Assembly (NCBI RefSeq): GCF_022631375.1 | Contig: NZ_JALBGC010000004.1 | Coordinates: 124,001-188,000 of the forward strand | Length of the DNA stretch: 64,000 nt | Source of the DNA: Hymenobacter cyanobacteriorum | GTDB taxonomy: Bacteria; Bacteroidota; Bacteroidia; Cytophagales; Hymenobacteraceae | Direction: 5' to 3' | Shown here: positions 1 to 8,912 of the stretch, in pieces | Layout of the letters: each line of letters opens with the position of its first letter | Position numbering within the stretch: the first letter of the stretch is position 1 | Notes under the pieces: generated by a model | Told to the model about the DNA's origin: nothing | Databases searched by the model: none | What the model saw: only the letters and a program-made list of their open reading frames with translations | Program-made: the position numbers and the translations under genes

Positions 1-841
1 GTTTGAGCAGGTGGCCGGGGTTGGGCAGCGTGCAGCGCACCTTCATCACCTTGCTGTCGTGGTCGAGCACGTGGAAAACCTGGTTGATGCGGCCTTGCAG
101 CGGCTGGTCGGGGTAGCTTAGGGTGGTGATTTCGACGGCCTGGCCCCGGTGCACCAGCGTCAGGTCCGCCTCGAACACGTTGGCCATCACCCACACGCTA
201 TCCAGGTTGGCCACGGTGAAGGCGGCCGGCATGTCGGCCGCGTTGAAGCGCAGGCCCGCCGCCACGTTTTTCTCGATGACGTAGCCCGACACAGGTGCTT
301 TCAACTCGTATTGCCCGCCCCTGGCCATGCCGTAGGTGTCGAGCTGGCGGTGGTTGCGGGTGGCGGTGCCGGTGGCGCGGGCCAGCTCGGCGCGGGCCTT
401 GAACACGTCCTGCCCGGCCGCGAGGCCGTTGTCGAACAACTCTTCGGCCACGGCCAGGTTCTTGCGGGCCACGGCCAGCTCGGCGGTGCCGGCGGTGCTT
501 TGGTTTTGCAGCTCCGCGATTTCGCGGCTTTGCAGCACGGCCAGCACCTGGCTTTGTTTTACTTCATCGCCCAAATCGACGCCCACGCGCAGCACTTGGC
601 CGCCCACCCGCGGAAACACCCGCGCCGTGCGGTTGGCATCGGCCGCGATTTCGCCGCTCAATACCAGGGTTTCCGGGGCAGCTTCGGGGGCAGCTTTTGA
701 TTGGATTACGATGGCCTGGGGCGCGGGCTCATCCAACGCATCGGCATCGGAAGGCGTGCAGGCGGTGAAGAACAGTAGCCCTAATACGGCCGGTAAAGCG
801 AGGGCGCTTTGGCGGCGGCGGGACTGGTTTGGTAGGTTCAT
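1..841 (-). CDS. RND efflux periplasmic adaptor lipoprotein (HlyD/CusB type), cut by left edge
   Basis: This is the membrane-fusion subunit of a tripartite efflux pump, which bridges an inner-membrane RND transporter and an outer-membrane channel. The start is the ATG whose complement ends at 841. The first 28 residues form a lipoprotein signal ending in FTAC, so the protein is probably anchored by Cys28. Next come a biotinyl-lipoyl-like half (VGGQVLRVGVDLGDEVKQ), an alpha-helical hairpin rich in Ala, Glu and Gln, the second lipoyl half (APVSGYVIEKNVAAG) and the beginning of the beta-barrel. About 280 residues are visible and the C-terminus is missing. CusB/CzcB-type metal efflux is plausible because two CusRS-like two-component pairs lie upstream on the same strand, but the substrate is inferred. 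Confidence 0.85.
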   Translation of the reverse strand, partial: MNLPNQSRRRQSALALPAVLGLLFFTACTPSDADALDEPAPQAIVIQSKAAPEAAPETLVLSGEIAADANRTARVFPRVGGQVLRVGVDLGDEVKQSQVLAVLQSREIAELQNQSTAGTAELAVARKNLAVAEELFDNGLAAGQDVFKARAELARATGTATRNHRQLDTYGMARGGQYELKAPVSGYVIEKNVAAGLRFNAADMPAAFTVANLDSVWVMANVFEADLTLVHRGQAVEITTLSYPDQPLQGRINQVFHVLDHDSKVMKVRCTLPNPGHLLK

Positions 842-909
842 GGTAGGGCGGCAGTTGGTGAATCTGCTGCAAGGCTACCGGCAGGTCATTAGAATACGAT
901 TAGAAAATG

Positions 910-979
910 GTAGCGCGGACTTTGTAGTCCGCGAGTTCAATCGTTACCACCGATTCGCGGACTACAAAGTCCGCGCTAC
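910..979. repeat. Inverted repeat family B, copy 1
   Basis: Arms GTAGCGCGGACTTTGTAGTC and complement enclose a short loop. Two further copies occur at 39966-40027 and 41031-41094. It lies between the efflux adaptor gene and the stop of the first kinase, on neither coding sequence. Confidence 0.9.
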
Positions 980-983
980 GCGA

Positions 984-2351
984 CTACGCCGTGGGCAGGC
1001 GCACCAGCACCGTCGTCCCCTGGCCCAGCTGCGAAGCCAGCTCCAACGCCCCGCCGTGCTGCTCAATAATTTTGCGGGCTAGCGGCAAACCCACGCCGTG
1101 GCCCGCCACCGGCCGCGCATTGCCGGCCCGGAAAAACGGCTGAAACACCTGCGACATATCCGCTTCCGCAATGCCGATGCCTTGGTCCTCAATGCGCAGG
1201 CGCACGCCGCCGGGCTCATATTCGAGGTCGACAGCTACAGGCTTCGGTTCCGAATATTTCAGGGCGTTTTCGAGCAGGTTGATGAGGGCGCGGCTCAGCA
1301 GGGCGCGGTTGCCGGTGAGCTCCAGCTGCTCGGGCTCGGCGGGCAGGCGGCCGGTGTGCAGGTGCAGGCGCGGGCGCTGGGCCGGGTCGATGGCCGCGCA
1401 GGCTTCGGCCAGCAGCTCATCCACGCGAATGCGGGTGTCGTGCTCGGGCAGCGGGGTTTCGGCCTGGGCCAGCTCCAGCAGGTGGTTGAGTAGGGCGTTG
1501 AGCTGGGTGAGGTCGGTGAGCAGGGCGTGCAGGGCGGCGCGGTAGGCGGCGGGCTCCCGCTCGCGGGCCAGGGCCAGCTGGGCCTCGCCGATGCTGGCGG
1601 CCAGCGGCGTGCGCAGCTCGTGCGAGGCGTTGCGCACGAAGGCGCGCTGGCCGTCGAAGCTGCTTTCGAGGCGGTCGAGCAGGCGGTTGAAGGTGTGGGC
1701 GAGGCGCGACAGCTCGTCGCGCTCGCGGCCCGAGAGGTTTTCGGCCACGCGCCGGTGCAGGTCGTGGGCCGAGATGCTATCCATCTGGTCGTTGAGGGCC
1801 GCAATGGGGGCCAGCGCCCGGCCTGCAAACAGCCGCCCGGCCCCGTAAATCAGCAGCAGGCTCAGCACGAAAATCGTGACCAGAATGGTGGCCAGGTAGC
1901 GCAGACGAGCATTGCCGTACTGGTTTTCGGCCCCAGCCACCACCACGTACTGGCCCTGGTTGTCGCGGTAAAAAATGCCCACCGCCTCGCGCGGGCCGTC
2001 CTCAAAGTACTCTTCATGGCCTTCCTTGATGCGGGCCAGCACGTCGGGCGGCACCTCCAGCCGGGCATCCTCGCGCACGAAGCGCACCTCCCCCTTGGCA
2101 TCGTAAAGCTGAATAATTTCCTCGGTGAGCGTGCGCTGGTAGCGCTTCTGAAACTCCTGAAACGCGGAGCTACGCAGTTCGTCCTTTTCCAGAAAGATGT
2201 AGGCCGCCACCTCGGCCCGGTCGCGCAGCCGCTGCCGGAATTCGCGCCGGCTATAATCGGCCTGCAGCAAAAACGCCGTGGTGAGCACCCCCAGCAGAAT
2301 GAATGCCACCACGCCCACGAAGAGCCAAGTGAGGCGGTTGCGGATGGTCAT
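984..2351 (-). CDS. Sensor histidine kinase with HAMP domain
   Basis: Membrane sensor kinase of a two-component system, 455 residues. A first membrane segment lies at about 8-30, a periplasmic sensor at 31-150 and a second membrane segment at about 151-172. A HAMP linker follows to about 225, then the dimerisation box NASHELRTPL with phospho-accepting His244 and an ATPase domain with N (NLLENALKY), G1 (DQGIGI) and G2 (GHGVGL) boxes. The partner regulator lies just upstream on the same strand (2524-3198), separated by an inverted repeat. The layout resembles CusS-like metal sensors beside efflux genes; the signal is not known. The stop codon is four bases from the inverted repeat at 910-979. 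Confidence 0.92.
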   Translation of the reverse strand: MTIRNRLTWLFVGVVAFILLGVLTTAFLLQADYSRREFRQRLRDRAEVAAYIFLEKDELRSSAFQEFQKRYQRTLTEEIIQLYDAKGEVRFVREDARLEVPPDVLARIKEGHEEYFEDGPREAVGIFYRDNQGQYVVVAGAENQYGNARLRYLATILVTIFVLSLLLIYGAGRLFAGRALAPIAALNDQMDSISAHDLHRRVAENLSGRERDELSRLAHTFNRLLDRLESSFDGQRAFVRNASHELRTPLAASIGEAQLALAREREPAAYRAALHALLTDLTQLNALLNHLLELAQAETPLPEHDTRIRVDELLAEACAAIDPAQRPRLHLHTGRLPAEPEQLELTGNRALLSRALINLLENALKYSEPKPVAVDLEYEPGGVRLRIEDQGIGIAEADMSQVFQPFFRAGNARPVAGHGVGLPLARKIIEQHGGALELASQLGQGTTVLVRLPTA

Positions 2352-2354
2352 GTG

Positions 2355-2522
2355 AAGGGTTGAGTTTTAAATGTTGAGGGTTGAGTGATTTTCTACTTTA
2401 CATATTGGCGGAATTTGTTTTGAACTGGTTGAATAACTGGCTTGAGCAGCATATGCGTGTTCGGTTTGATTCACCCGGAAGGGAGAATCATTCAACCCTC
2501 AACATTCAACACTCAACCCTTC
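2355..2522. repeat. Inverted repeat family E (single copy)
   Basis: 36-base arms, about 89% complementary (AAGGGTTGAG...GGGTTGAGTGATT), surround about 95 bases of AT-rich DNA. It fills the gap between the first kinase start and its regulator stop. Each arm is itself built of GGTTGAG motifs. Confidence 0.85.
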
Positions 2523-2523
2523 T

Positions 2524-3198
2524 TCATTCCTGCCGCAGCACGTAGCCCGCCCCCGTCACGGTATGGATGAGCTTGGTCGGAAAACCATGGTCCACTTTCT
2601 TGCGCAAGTAGCTCACGTACACGTCAATCACGTTGCTGCCCGCGTCGAACGACTCATCCCAGCCGTGCTCCGCGATTTCGCCCCGGCTTAGCACGCGGCC
2701 GGGGTGGCGCAGCAGCAATTCCAGCAGGTTGAACTCGCGGGTGGTAAGGCGCAGCGGCTGGCCGGCCCGCGTCACGGTGCGGCTGGCGGTGTCCATCAGC
2801 ACATCGGCAAAAGCCAGACGCGGGCTATGGGCCTGCCCGCTGCCGCGCCGCGTGAGGGCCCCCACCCGCGCCACCAGCTCGGCAAAATCGAAGGGCTTGA
2901 CCAGGTAATCATCGGCCCCATTACCGAAGCCCTGGAGCTTGTCGGTAGTGGTGCCCAGGGCCGTGAGCAGCAGCACCGGCACCCGTGCATCCTGCGCCCG
3001 AATGGCAGCCAGCACCTCCAGCCCGCTGCGATGGGGCAGAATCACGTCGAGAATAATCAGGTCGAACGGCTGGGCGAGGGCCAGCTCCTGGCCGCGCTCG
3101 CCGTCGGCGGCCACCGTCACGGTCAGCTGCTCTTCTTCCAAACCGCGCTTGATGAGGGCCGAAAGCCGGGGGTCGTCTTCAACCAGCAGAATGTTCAT
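2524..3198 (-). CDS. OmpR-family response regulator
   Basis: DNA-binding response regulator, partner of the kinase at 984-2351. The ATG at 3198 is preferred over an upstream in-frame start because it opens directly into the receiver strand MNILLVEDD. The receiver has acidic residues Glu7, Asp8 and Asp9, phospho-acceptor Asp51 (LIILDVILP) and Lys101 (LVKPFDF). The C-terminal half is a winged helix with TTREFNLLELLLRHPG and YVSYLRKKVD. It probably controls the neighbouring efflux genes; that is inferred from position only. Confidence 0.93.
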   Translation of the reverse strand: MNILLVEDDPRLSALIKRGLEEEQLTVTVAADGERGQELALAQPFDLIILDVILPHRSGLEVLAAIRAQDARVPVLLLTALGTTTDKLQGFGNGADDYLVKPFDFAELVARVGALTRRGSGQAHSPRLAFADVLMDTASRTVTRAGQPLRLTTREFNLLELLLRHPGRVLSRGEIAEHGWDESFDAGSNVIDVYVSYLRKKVDHGFPTKLIHTVTGAGYVLRQE

Positions 3199-3230
3199 GG
3201 AGCGAAGGTAATCCCGCGCAAATACCGGCA

Positions 3231-3320
3231 TGTAGGGGCGGGGCCTGCCCCCGCCCGTCCGTTGAACGGAATCGTTGCCATAGTGCAGGCGATAGGGCGG
3301 GGGCAGGCCCCGCCCCTACA
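3231..3320. repeat. Inverted repeat family C, GC-rich, overlaps stop codon
   Basis: Arms TGTAGGGGCGGGGCCTGCCC and complement. On the minus strand the second kinase ends TTG TAG, with TAG formed by this arm. The hairpin would sit at the very 3' end of that coding sequence. Confidence 0.9.
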
Positions 3321-4722
3321 ACCCCACCGTCACTACCAGCCGCTCCTGCTCCTCCCGAAACTCAAGTTTTAAGCCCAGGCCGTGGGCCAGCCGCCCGGCA
3401 ATCCAGAGGCCCAGGCCGGTGCCGGGAGCCAGCGGGTCGGCCTGGTACCAGGCGGTAGTGAGCTGGGCCAGATGCTCGCCCAGCGGGGCCGCCAGCTCGT
3501 TTTCAATGCTGATAACGGGGCCGTGGGCCGTGGCAGCGGCTTGCAGTCGCAGTGCTACGCCGGTGCCGGGCCTAGCATGCTTGCGGGCATTGTCGAGCAG
3601 GTTCAGCAGCAAGGTGGTGAGCTGGTCGGCATCGGTTGCGGCGGTGAGCGCGGCCGTAGGTGCATCATCGGGCAGCGCGATGGTGAGCGTGCGGCCCGCC
3701 GCCCGGAAGCGCGGCAGCTCCCGGTCGGCCAGCGCCAGCAGCAGCTCATCAAGCGCCACGGGGCGGCGGTTTACCGGCAACTCGGCCCCATTGCCCAAGC
3801 GGCCCACCAGCAGGAAATCATCCACGAGGCGGCCCAGGCGGGCCAGCTCGGCATCGTGGCCGGCCAGGGCGGCGCGGGTGGCGGGCGGCAGACTGGGGTC
3901 GCGCCCGCTCACGTCGAGGCCGGTTTGCAAAGTGGCCAGGGGCGTGCGCAGCTCGTGGGCGGCGGCGGCCAGAAAGTTGGCCTGGGCAGTGGCCTGGCCG
4001 CGCAGGCGGGCCAGCAGCTGGTTGAGGGTTTCGGCCAGCTCCTGCACTTCGTCGCCGGTATTGGGCACGGGCAGGGGCGCAATATCGGTGGCCTGCTGAA
4101 TACGGCGCGCCTGCGCCGCCATGCGCCGCAACGGCCGCAGCACCACGCCCGCCACCAGCAGCGCCAGCGCACCGGCCAGCGCTGCGCTGCCCAGCAGGCC
4201 CAGCGCCAGCGTGCGGCGCACCCGGGCCAGGGCTTTTTCGAGGGGCGCGGCGGGGTGGGCCAGCCACAGCGTGAGGCGGCCGGTGGGTTCGGCGTAGTCG
4301 GCGCCCGGGCCGGGCGGCGCGGCCAGCCGGGCCACGGCCACCACGCGCCCGTGCTTCAGCTTGTGGCCGGGATTCCCGGGCCGGGGCAGCCCGGCGGTGT
4401 CGCCGGCCGGCCACCGGGCCGAGCGAAACAGCTCGCGGACCGGCTGGCCGGGCTCCTCAAATACCAGGCGCATGGTTTCGCCGGTTTGGTCGGGTAGGAG
4501 CAGGGTGGGCTCGGGGTCGAGGCTGACGCGGGCCAGCAGCTGGCTAGCCCGCAGGCGCAGGCGGTCGTCGTCGGCGCGGGCCAGCAGGCGGCCCAGGCTG
4601 CGGTACTGGTAGCCGCCCGCCGCCAGCGTGGCCAGCCCAAACACCAGCCCGAACACCAGCAGCAACTGCCCGCGCAGGCCCAGGCGGAAACGGCGGGTTT
4701 TGGGGGTGGGGGAGGAGGGCAT
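3316..4722 (-). CDS. Sensor histidine kinase with HAMP domain (second pair)
   Basis: Second sensor kinase, 468 residues. Membrane segments are at about 17-37 and 172-195, with a periplasmic region of about 130 residues between them. HAMP follows at about 195-245. The H box is AAAAHELRTPL with His256, and the ATPase boxes are NLLDNARKHA and GTGLGLWIAG. The partner regulator is at 4871-5563. The TAG stop is made by the first bases of the GC-rich inverted repeat at 3231-3320, so gene end and repeat overlap. Very high GC produces long antisense frames here, which were ignored. Confidence 0.9.
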   Translation of the reverse strand: MPSSPTPKTRRFRLGLRGQLLLVFGLVFGLATLAAGGYQYRSLGRLLARADDDRLRLRASQLLARVSLDPEPTLLLPDQTGETMRLVFEEPGQPVRELFRSARWPAGDTAGLPRPGNPGHKLKHGRVVAVARLAAPPGPGADYAEPTGRLTLWLAHPAAPLEKALARVRRTLALGLLGSAALAGALALLVAGVVLRPLRRMAAQARRIQQATDIAPLPVPNTGDEVQELAETLNQLLARLRGQATAQANFLAAAAHELRTPLATLQTGLDVSGRDPSLPPATRAALAGHDAELARLGRLVDDFLLVGRLGNGAELPVNRRPVALDELLLALADRELPRFRAAGRTLTIALPDDAPTAALTAATDADQLTTLLLNLLDNARKHARPGTGVALRLQAAATAHGPVISIENELAAPLGEHLAQLTTAWYQADPLAPGTGLGLWIAGRLAHGLGLKLEFREEQERLVVTVGL

Positions 4723-4751
4723 GGGGTTTGAGTTTGAATTAGGGGTACGCT

Positions 4752-4853
4752 TGTCATCCTGAGCATAGCGAAGGACCTTATCACGTTCGCACCGATAGAA
4801 TTACTGCAGGCCGTTCAATCTTGATAAGGTCCTTCGCTCCGCTCAGGATGACA
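4752..4853. repeat. Inverted repeat family A2, copy 1
   Basis: Arms TGTCATCCTGAGC...GAAGGACCTTATCA and near-complement. Other A2 copies are at 10923-11015 and 21830-21916. Lies between kinase 2 and regulator 2. Confidence 0.92.
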
Positions 4854-4870
4854 GGCTTCAACCATTACAA

Positions 4871-5563
4871 TCACCCAGCCGCCCCGGGCTCCCGTAGCCT
4901 ATATCCCTGCCCAACTACCGTTTCCAGCAGGGCTGGCGCGGGCGCAAAATCCCGGTCCAGCTTGCGGCGCAGCTGTGAGATGTGTACTTCAATCACGTTC
5001 GAGCCCATGTCGTAGTCCACGTCCCACACTTTTTCGGCGAGTCGGGTTTTGCTCACCACGCGGCCGGCATTGCGCAGCAGCAACTCCATAATGGCAAATT
5101 CGCGGTTGGTGAGATTCAGCGTTTTGCCGGCGCGCGTCACCACGCGGCCCAGCGGGTCGAGCACGAGGTCGGCCAGACGCAGGGCTTCGGCCCCGGCCGG
5201 GCCGGCGGTTTTGCGGCCGATGATGTGCAGGCGGGCCAGCAGCTCATCAAAGGCAAAGGGCTTGCGCAGGTAGTCCACGGCCCCGGCCTCCAAGCCCTTC
5301 ACTACATGCTGGGTATCGGTGAGGGCGCTAAGGATGAGTACGGGCGTCTGAATGCCGAACTCGCGCAGGTTGCGCAGCACGTCGAGGCCGCTCTGGCCGG
5401 GCAACATCAGGTCGAGCAGCACGGCATCGTAGGGCGTGGTGGCGGCCTGCTCTAGGCCCTCGGGGCCGGTGGCGGCCACATCGGCCACGTGCCCGGCCTG
5501 GGTGAGGCCCTGCTGAATGAAGCCCGCCAGCCGGGCCTCGTCTTCGACGATGAGAATGCGCAT
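4871..5563 (-). CDS. OmpR-family response regulator (second pair)
   Basis: Response regulator with receiver and winged-helix domains, partner of the kinase at 3316-4722. The ATG at 5563 is chosen because the protein then begins MRILIVEDE; the longer in-frame extension reads through part of an inverted repeat. Phospho-acceptor is Asp51 (AVLLDLMLPG) with Lys101 (YLRKPFAFDE). The effector domain carries LTNREFAIMELLLRNAGR and ISQLRRKLDRD, typical of the CusR/CopR branch. A family A2 repeat separates it from its kinase. Confidence 0.93.
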   Translation of the reverse strand: MRILIVEDEARLAGFIQQGLTQAGHVADVAATGPEGLEQAATTPYDAVLLDLMLPGQSGLDVLRNLREFGIQTPVLILSALTDTQHVVKGLEAGAVDYLRKPFAFDELLARLHIIGRKTAGPAGAEALRLADLVLDPLGRVVTRAGKTLNLTNREFAIMELLLRNAGRVVSKTRLAEKVWDVDYDMGSNVIEVHISQLRRKLDRDFAPAPALLETVVGQGYRLREPGAAG

Positions 5564-5602
5564 GAAGAGGGATAATGGGAAGCGGAAAAAGCGAATAGAA
5601 AT

Positions 5603-5696
5603 AACGTCATGCTGAGCTTGTCGAAGCATCTCTACCGCAGCAGTAAATGAATTACTCTTCGCAGTAAAGATGCTTCGCTACACTCTGCATGACGTT
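5603..5696. repeat. Inverted repeat family A1, copy 1
   Basis: Arms AACGTCATGCTGAGC...GAAGCATCT and imperfect complement, upstream of regulator 2. This family has eight copies in the window. Confidence 0.92.
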
Positions 5697-5744
5697 CTCA
5701 TTGTCAGCATGACGTTCAGGCGCTAGCCTTGGTTATGGTTGACC

Positions 5745-6596
5745 CTACCGCACCAGGTACTTCACGCCGCCCAGCGCCAGCGTCTGGGCGTGCACCACGC
5801 GGGGAGTAGTGGTGCCGGCCACGCGGGCCTCGCCGGGCTGGGCGGTGCGCAGGTTGCCGGTGGCTTCCAGCGTGGTGCCCACGGCCAGCTTGTCGCCGAG
5901 CTGCTCCAGGGCGTGGGGCGGCAGCTGCACCACGGTCTGGTCGCTCAGCACCACGCCGCGGATGCGGCCTTTGGGGTCGCGCCGCAGTTCCTTGATGCTG
6001 CCTTTGGCGGTGGCGGTTTCCGGCGTGGGCGGGGTGGTGGGGCGCACGGGCGGCACGTCGTTCACGGTCTGGCTGCCGCTGCTGAGGCTCACGAAGCGGA
6101 AGTGGCTGCGGCCGTCGGGGCCGGTGTGGCGCACGCCGCTCACCGTCACGGTGCTGCCGGCTTTGGCGGCGGCTTGCAGCTGCTGACCCAGGTGGCGCGG
6201 GAAGCGTACGGTGTCGGCCGCGCCGGTTTCGGGCTTCAGGATAAAGGCATCGTACACCTGGTCGTCGTTGTTGGCCACGTAGCTGCTCAGCGTGCCGCGC
6301 ACATCGGTGATGGTTTGCAGGCCGCCGTGCTCGCCGCGCCGGCCGGGGCCGTCCTTACCGGGGCCGTGCTCGCCTTTGGGGCCGTGCTCACCACGCGGGC
6401 CGCGGGGCGGGCGGGGGCCGTCGGGGCCTTCGCCCTCGGCGGGCGGCGGGGGCGGGGTGGCCAGGTTGCCAGCGGTGGCTTTGGCCGATTTCGAGGTTTT
6501 GGTTTTGATTTTGGTTACGGTCTGGGCATCAGCCTGAATGGTGCCGGCCAGCAGCGCGGCGGCCAGCAGGGCCACCGAATAAAAGGGCTTGTTCAT
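5745..6596 (-). CDS. Exported protein with collagen-like Gly-X-Y stretch
   Basis: Unknown function, 283 residues from the ATG at 6596. A signal peptide (MNKPFYSVALLAAALLAG, cleaved near ADA) is followed by a Lys/Thr-rich segment and a proline run. Then comes about 40 residues of highly charged collagen-like Gly-X-Y triplets (GPRGEHGPKGEHGPGKDGPG). Two related beta-rich modules follow, each with a T-V-T-V-S-G or T-L-E-A-T-G strand reminiscent of small OB-fold (DUF5666-like) repeats. It sits alone between the second regulator gene and a divergent T9SS cargo gene. Confidence 0.75.
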   Translation of the reverse strand: MNKPFYSVALLAAALLAGTIQADAQTVTKIKTKTSKSAKATAGNLATPPPPPAEGEGPDGPRPPRGPRGEHGPKGEHGPGKDGPGRRGEHGGLQTITDVRGTLSSYVANNDDQVYDAFILKPETGAADTVRFPRHLGQQLQAAAKAGSTVTVSGVRHTGPDGRSHFRFVSLSSGSQTVNDVPPVRPTTPPTPETATAKGSIKELRRDPKGRIRGVVLSDQTVVQLPPHALEQLGDKLAVGTTLEATGNLRTAQPGEARVAGTTTPRVVHAQTLALGGVKYLVR

Positions 6597-6863
6597 GGGA
6601 TTATCGAAAAATGGGAGGATGAAAAATTGAGTGGTCAGCGTCGGCGAGCTCCGGTTGCTCTTCCGACGATACAAAATTTCCATCGCGCCCTGAAGCCAGC
6701 CTGAAGGTCACATTAATTTTTCTTCAGGTGGATAATCAGCGGCTCTTTCGGCCCAAAAACCGGTTAGCAATTTCCCGTTAATATATTTATACCCGTTCGC
6801 ACACAGTTGTTTACCCGCGCACTGCCGCGCTCCTGCAAGCCCATTCCTTCACTCCACAAGCCC

Positions 6864-8357
6864 ATGAAACACTTCTGCACGCTGTTTTTCCTGCTTACGA
6901 CCGGCTGGTGGTGCACCGCTGCCCAAGCCCAGAACTACCGCCCGTTTCGCTTCGGCCTCAGCTACCAGCTCAGCGCCCAGGCCACACCCGGCGATACCAC
7001 GCACCTGCTACGCCTGGCCGGCCGGCAGGTGCAGGGGGGCGACTCCGTGTTTTTGTTCGATAAACGCACCAGCCAAGGGCGCGTGCTGCCGCAGCAGGAC
7101 GATTGCGGCCATTACATAGAGCGCAACGACAACCTGTTTGGAATGTCGTTGCGGCTGCGGCCCGGGGCCGAGTACGTGCTTGCAGCCGCCAATGGCCGCA
7201 CCTTCACGCTACGCCCGCGCGCTTTGCCGGGGCAGGTGTGGGCGGCAACTACGGCGGGCCTCACCGCGCAGGTTACGGCCCGGACGTTGGGCAGCGTGCT
7301 GGGCCAGCCTGACTCATTGGTGGTCATCACCTTGTCCGACGGAGCGGCCATCACGCTCAGCCGGCGTTTTGGCTGGGTGAGCGGCCCCGCGCTGGGGCAC
7401 TACCTCAATGCCCGCCTGCCCGGGGCGGCGCTCACCCTCACGGCGCTGCCCGAGCTGAACCTGGGCACCAAGCAGCTGGATGCTTTCGCCGTTTACGATT
7501 TTCAACCTGGCGACGTGTTCTTGCGCAAAGCATATGCGCGTGGCGGCAGTCAGCCGTGCGTCAATATCTGGACGCGCGACAGCGTGCTCAGCCGTGCCCC
7601 CGGCCGCACCGCCGATACCCTCGTGTACCGCATTCGCAGCCAGTCCTTCACCCAGGCTTGCAACCGAAGCAGCCAAAGCCTGGCGGCGGCTCAGGTCCGG
7701 GTGGTCCGCATCACCCGCACGACCGATAACCTCGACCAACCCACCGGGTTTGCGCAGTACCCACCCGGGTACGCCCAGTATCCGCCGGGCGGCGCACCCG
7801 CTAGGCTGGTGCACTTACCCGCCGCCCGCACCCCCGACTACAACCGGCGACTCGTCCGGAACCAGGCTTCTTACTTGGCATGCACTATCGGCGACAGTTC
7901 GATGCTGCGCAGCGGACTCAACATTGATGCGAGCTATGCCGCCTCGGTGGCTGCCGGGCTGGGCCAGACGTGGGTGGAATTCAATAGTTTTTCGTCGACG
8001 ACTACCACGCTCATTGGCTACCGCAAAGGCTCCGAAACCTGGGGCCAGCTCACCACTTTCGCCCAGCTGCTGCCCGTGCGCGATAGCCGCCCGGCCAGCA
8101 CCACGGCCGCGCTGCCAAATCCATTCGGCGCCGAAATCCAGGTGGCTTTCACCCTGGCCGGCCCGCAGCCGGTGGGCCTGACGCTGTACGATGCCCTGGG
8201 CCGCCAGGTGCAGCGCCTAGCGGCCGTGCCGCAGGCAGCGGGCGCGCGGCATCTTAACATGTCCACGGCCGGCCTGCCCGTGGGGGTGTACACGCTGCAC
8301 CTGCACTTTGCCGGCGAAGGCCGCATCGAAGTGCTGCGGGTGCTGAAAACGGAGTGA
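6864..8357 (+). CDS. Secreted protein with T9SS type A sorting domain
   Basis: Exported protein of 497 residues with no recognised catalytic domain. The ATG at 6864 starts a clear signal peptide (MKHFCTLFFLLTTGWWCTAAQAQ). The central 380 residues are beta-rich with an unusual tandem PPGYAQYPPGG segment. The last 80 residues are a typical type IX secretion sorting domain: PNPF opening, VGLTLYDALGRQV, and an LPVGVYTLHL strand before the end. It is therefore predicted to cross the outer membrane through the Por/Gld system and to be attached or released at the surface. Confidence 0.82.
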   Translation: MKHFCTLFFLLTTGWWCTAAQAQNYRPFRFGLSYQLSAQATPGDTTHLLRLAGRQVQGGDSVFLFDKRTSQGRVLPQQDDCGHYIERNDNLFGMSLRLRPGAEYVLAAANGRTFTLRPRALPGQVWAATTAGLTAQVTARTLGSVLGQPDSLVVITLSDGAAITLSRRFGWVSGPALGHYLNARLPGAALTLTALPELNLGTKQLDAFAVYDFQPGDVFLRKAYARGGSQPCVNIWTRDSVLSRAPGRTADTLVYRIRSQSFTQACNRSSQSLAAAQVRVVRITRTTDNLDQPTGFAQYPPGYAQYPPGGAPARLVHLPAARTPDYNRRLVRNQASYLACTIGDSSMLRSGLNIDASYAASVAAGLGQTWVEFNSFSSTTTTLIGYRKGSETWGQLTTFAQLLPVRDSRPASTTAALPNPFGAEIQVAFTLAGPQPVGLTLYDALGRQVQRLAAVPQAAGARHLNMSTAGLPVGVYTLHLHFAGEGRIEVLRVLKTE

Positions 8358-8367
8358 AATCGTCCGC

Positions 8368-8742
8368 TTACCACTTTTTGAAGATGACATACACCGCCGC
8401 CACCAGCAGCGCGAAGCCCACCACGTGGTTCCAGCCCAGCTTGTCGGTTTTGAACACGAACACCGCGCACAGCGTGAACACTGTGAGCGTAATCACTTCT
8501 TGAATGACCTTGAGCTGGAACAGGCTGAACGGCCCGCCGTTCTCCTCGAACCCCAGCCGGTTGGCCGGCACCTGAAACACGTACTCGAACAAGGCCAGCC
8601 CCCAACTCACCATGATGACGCCGAACAGGCCCATTTTCGCAAACCAAGCCATTTTTTTGAACAAGTGCAGGTGCCCGTACCAGGCAAACGTCATGAACAG
8701 GTTGGAGATGGTGAGGAGCAGCAGGGAATAAACACCTTTCAT
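8368..8742 (-). CDS. DUF486 (DMT_6) small membrane protein
   Basis: Inner-membrane protein of 124 residues with four predicted helices (about 3-22, 35-54, 75-95 and 103-121). Length, helix pattern and motifs such as FAWYGHL, FEYVFQVPANR and KVIQEVITL match the DUF486 family, a short relative of the drug/metabolite transporter superfamily. Its substrate is unknown. It converges with the T9SS cargo gene, whose stop is 10 bases away, and its upstream side carries a family A1 inverted repeat. Confidence 0.9.
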   Translation of the reverse strand: MKGVYSLLLLTISNLFMTFAWYGHLHLFKKMAWFAKMGLFGVIMVSWGLALFEYVFQVPANRLGFEENGGPFSLFQLKVIQEVITLTVFTLCAVFVFKTDKLGWNHVVGFALLVAAVYVIFKKW

Positions 8743-8772
8743 GTGGTGGGTTGGTGGGTTGATGAATTTCTG

Positions 8773-8873
8773 AACGTCATGCTGAGCGCAGCCGAAGCAT
8801 CTCTACTGTTGAAGTAATCCAATCGTTGCCACAAAGGCGGGAGAGATGCTTCAGCTGCGCTCAGCATGACGTT
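8773..8873. repeat. Inverted repeat family A1, copy 2
   Basis: Same arms as copy 1, here GAGCGCAGCCGAAGC. Occupies the divergent gap between the DUF486 and K+ channel genes and creates a false N-terminal extension of the channel reading frame. Confidence 0.92.
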
Positions 8874-8912
8874 CTTTTGTCCTACCAATCCGCCACCGCA
8901 CCAATCCACCTC

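Noticed and set aside
8826..8912. 29-residue extension of the K+ channel
   Set aside because: It is the translation of an A1 inverted repeat arm (RRERCFSCAQHDV), seen again in other frames that cross the same repeat.
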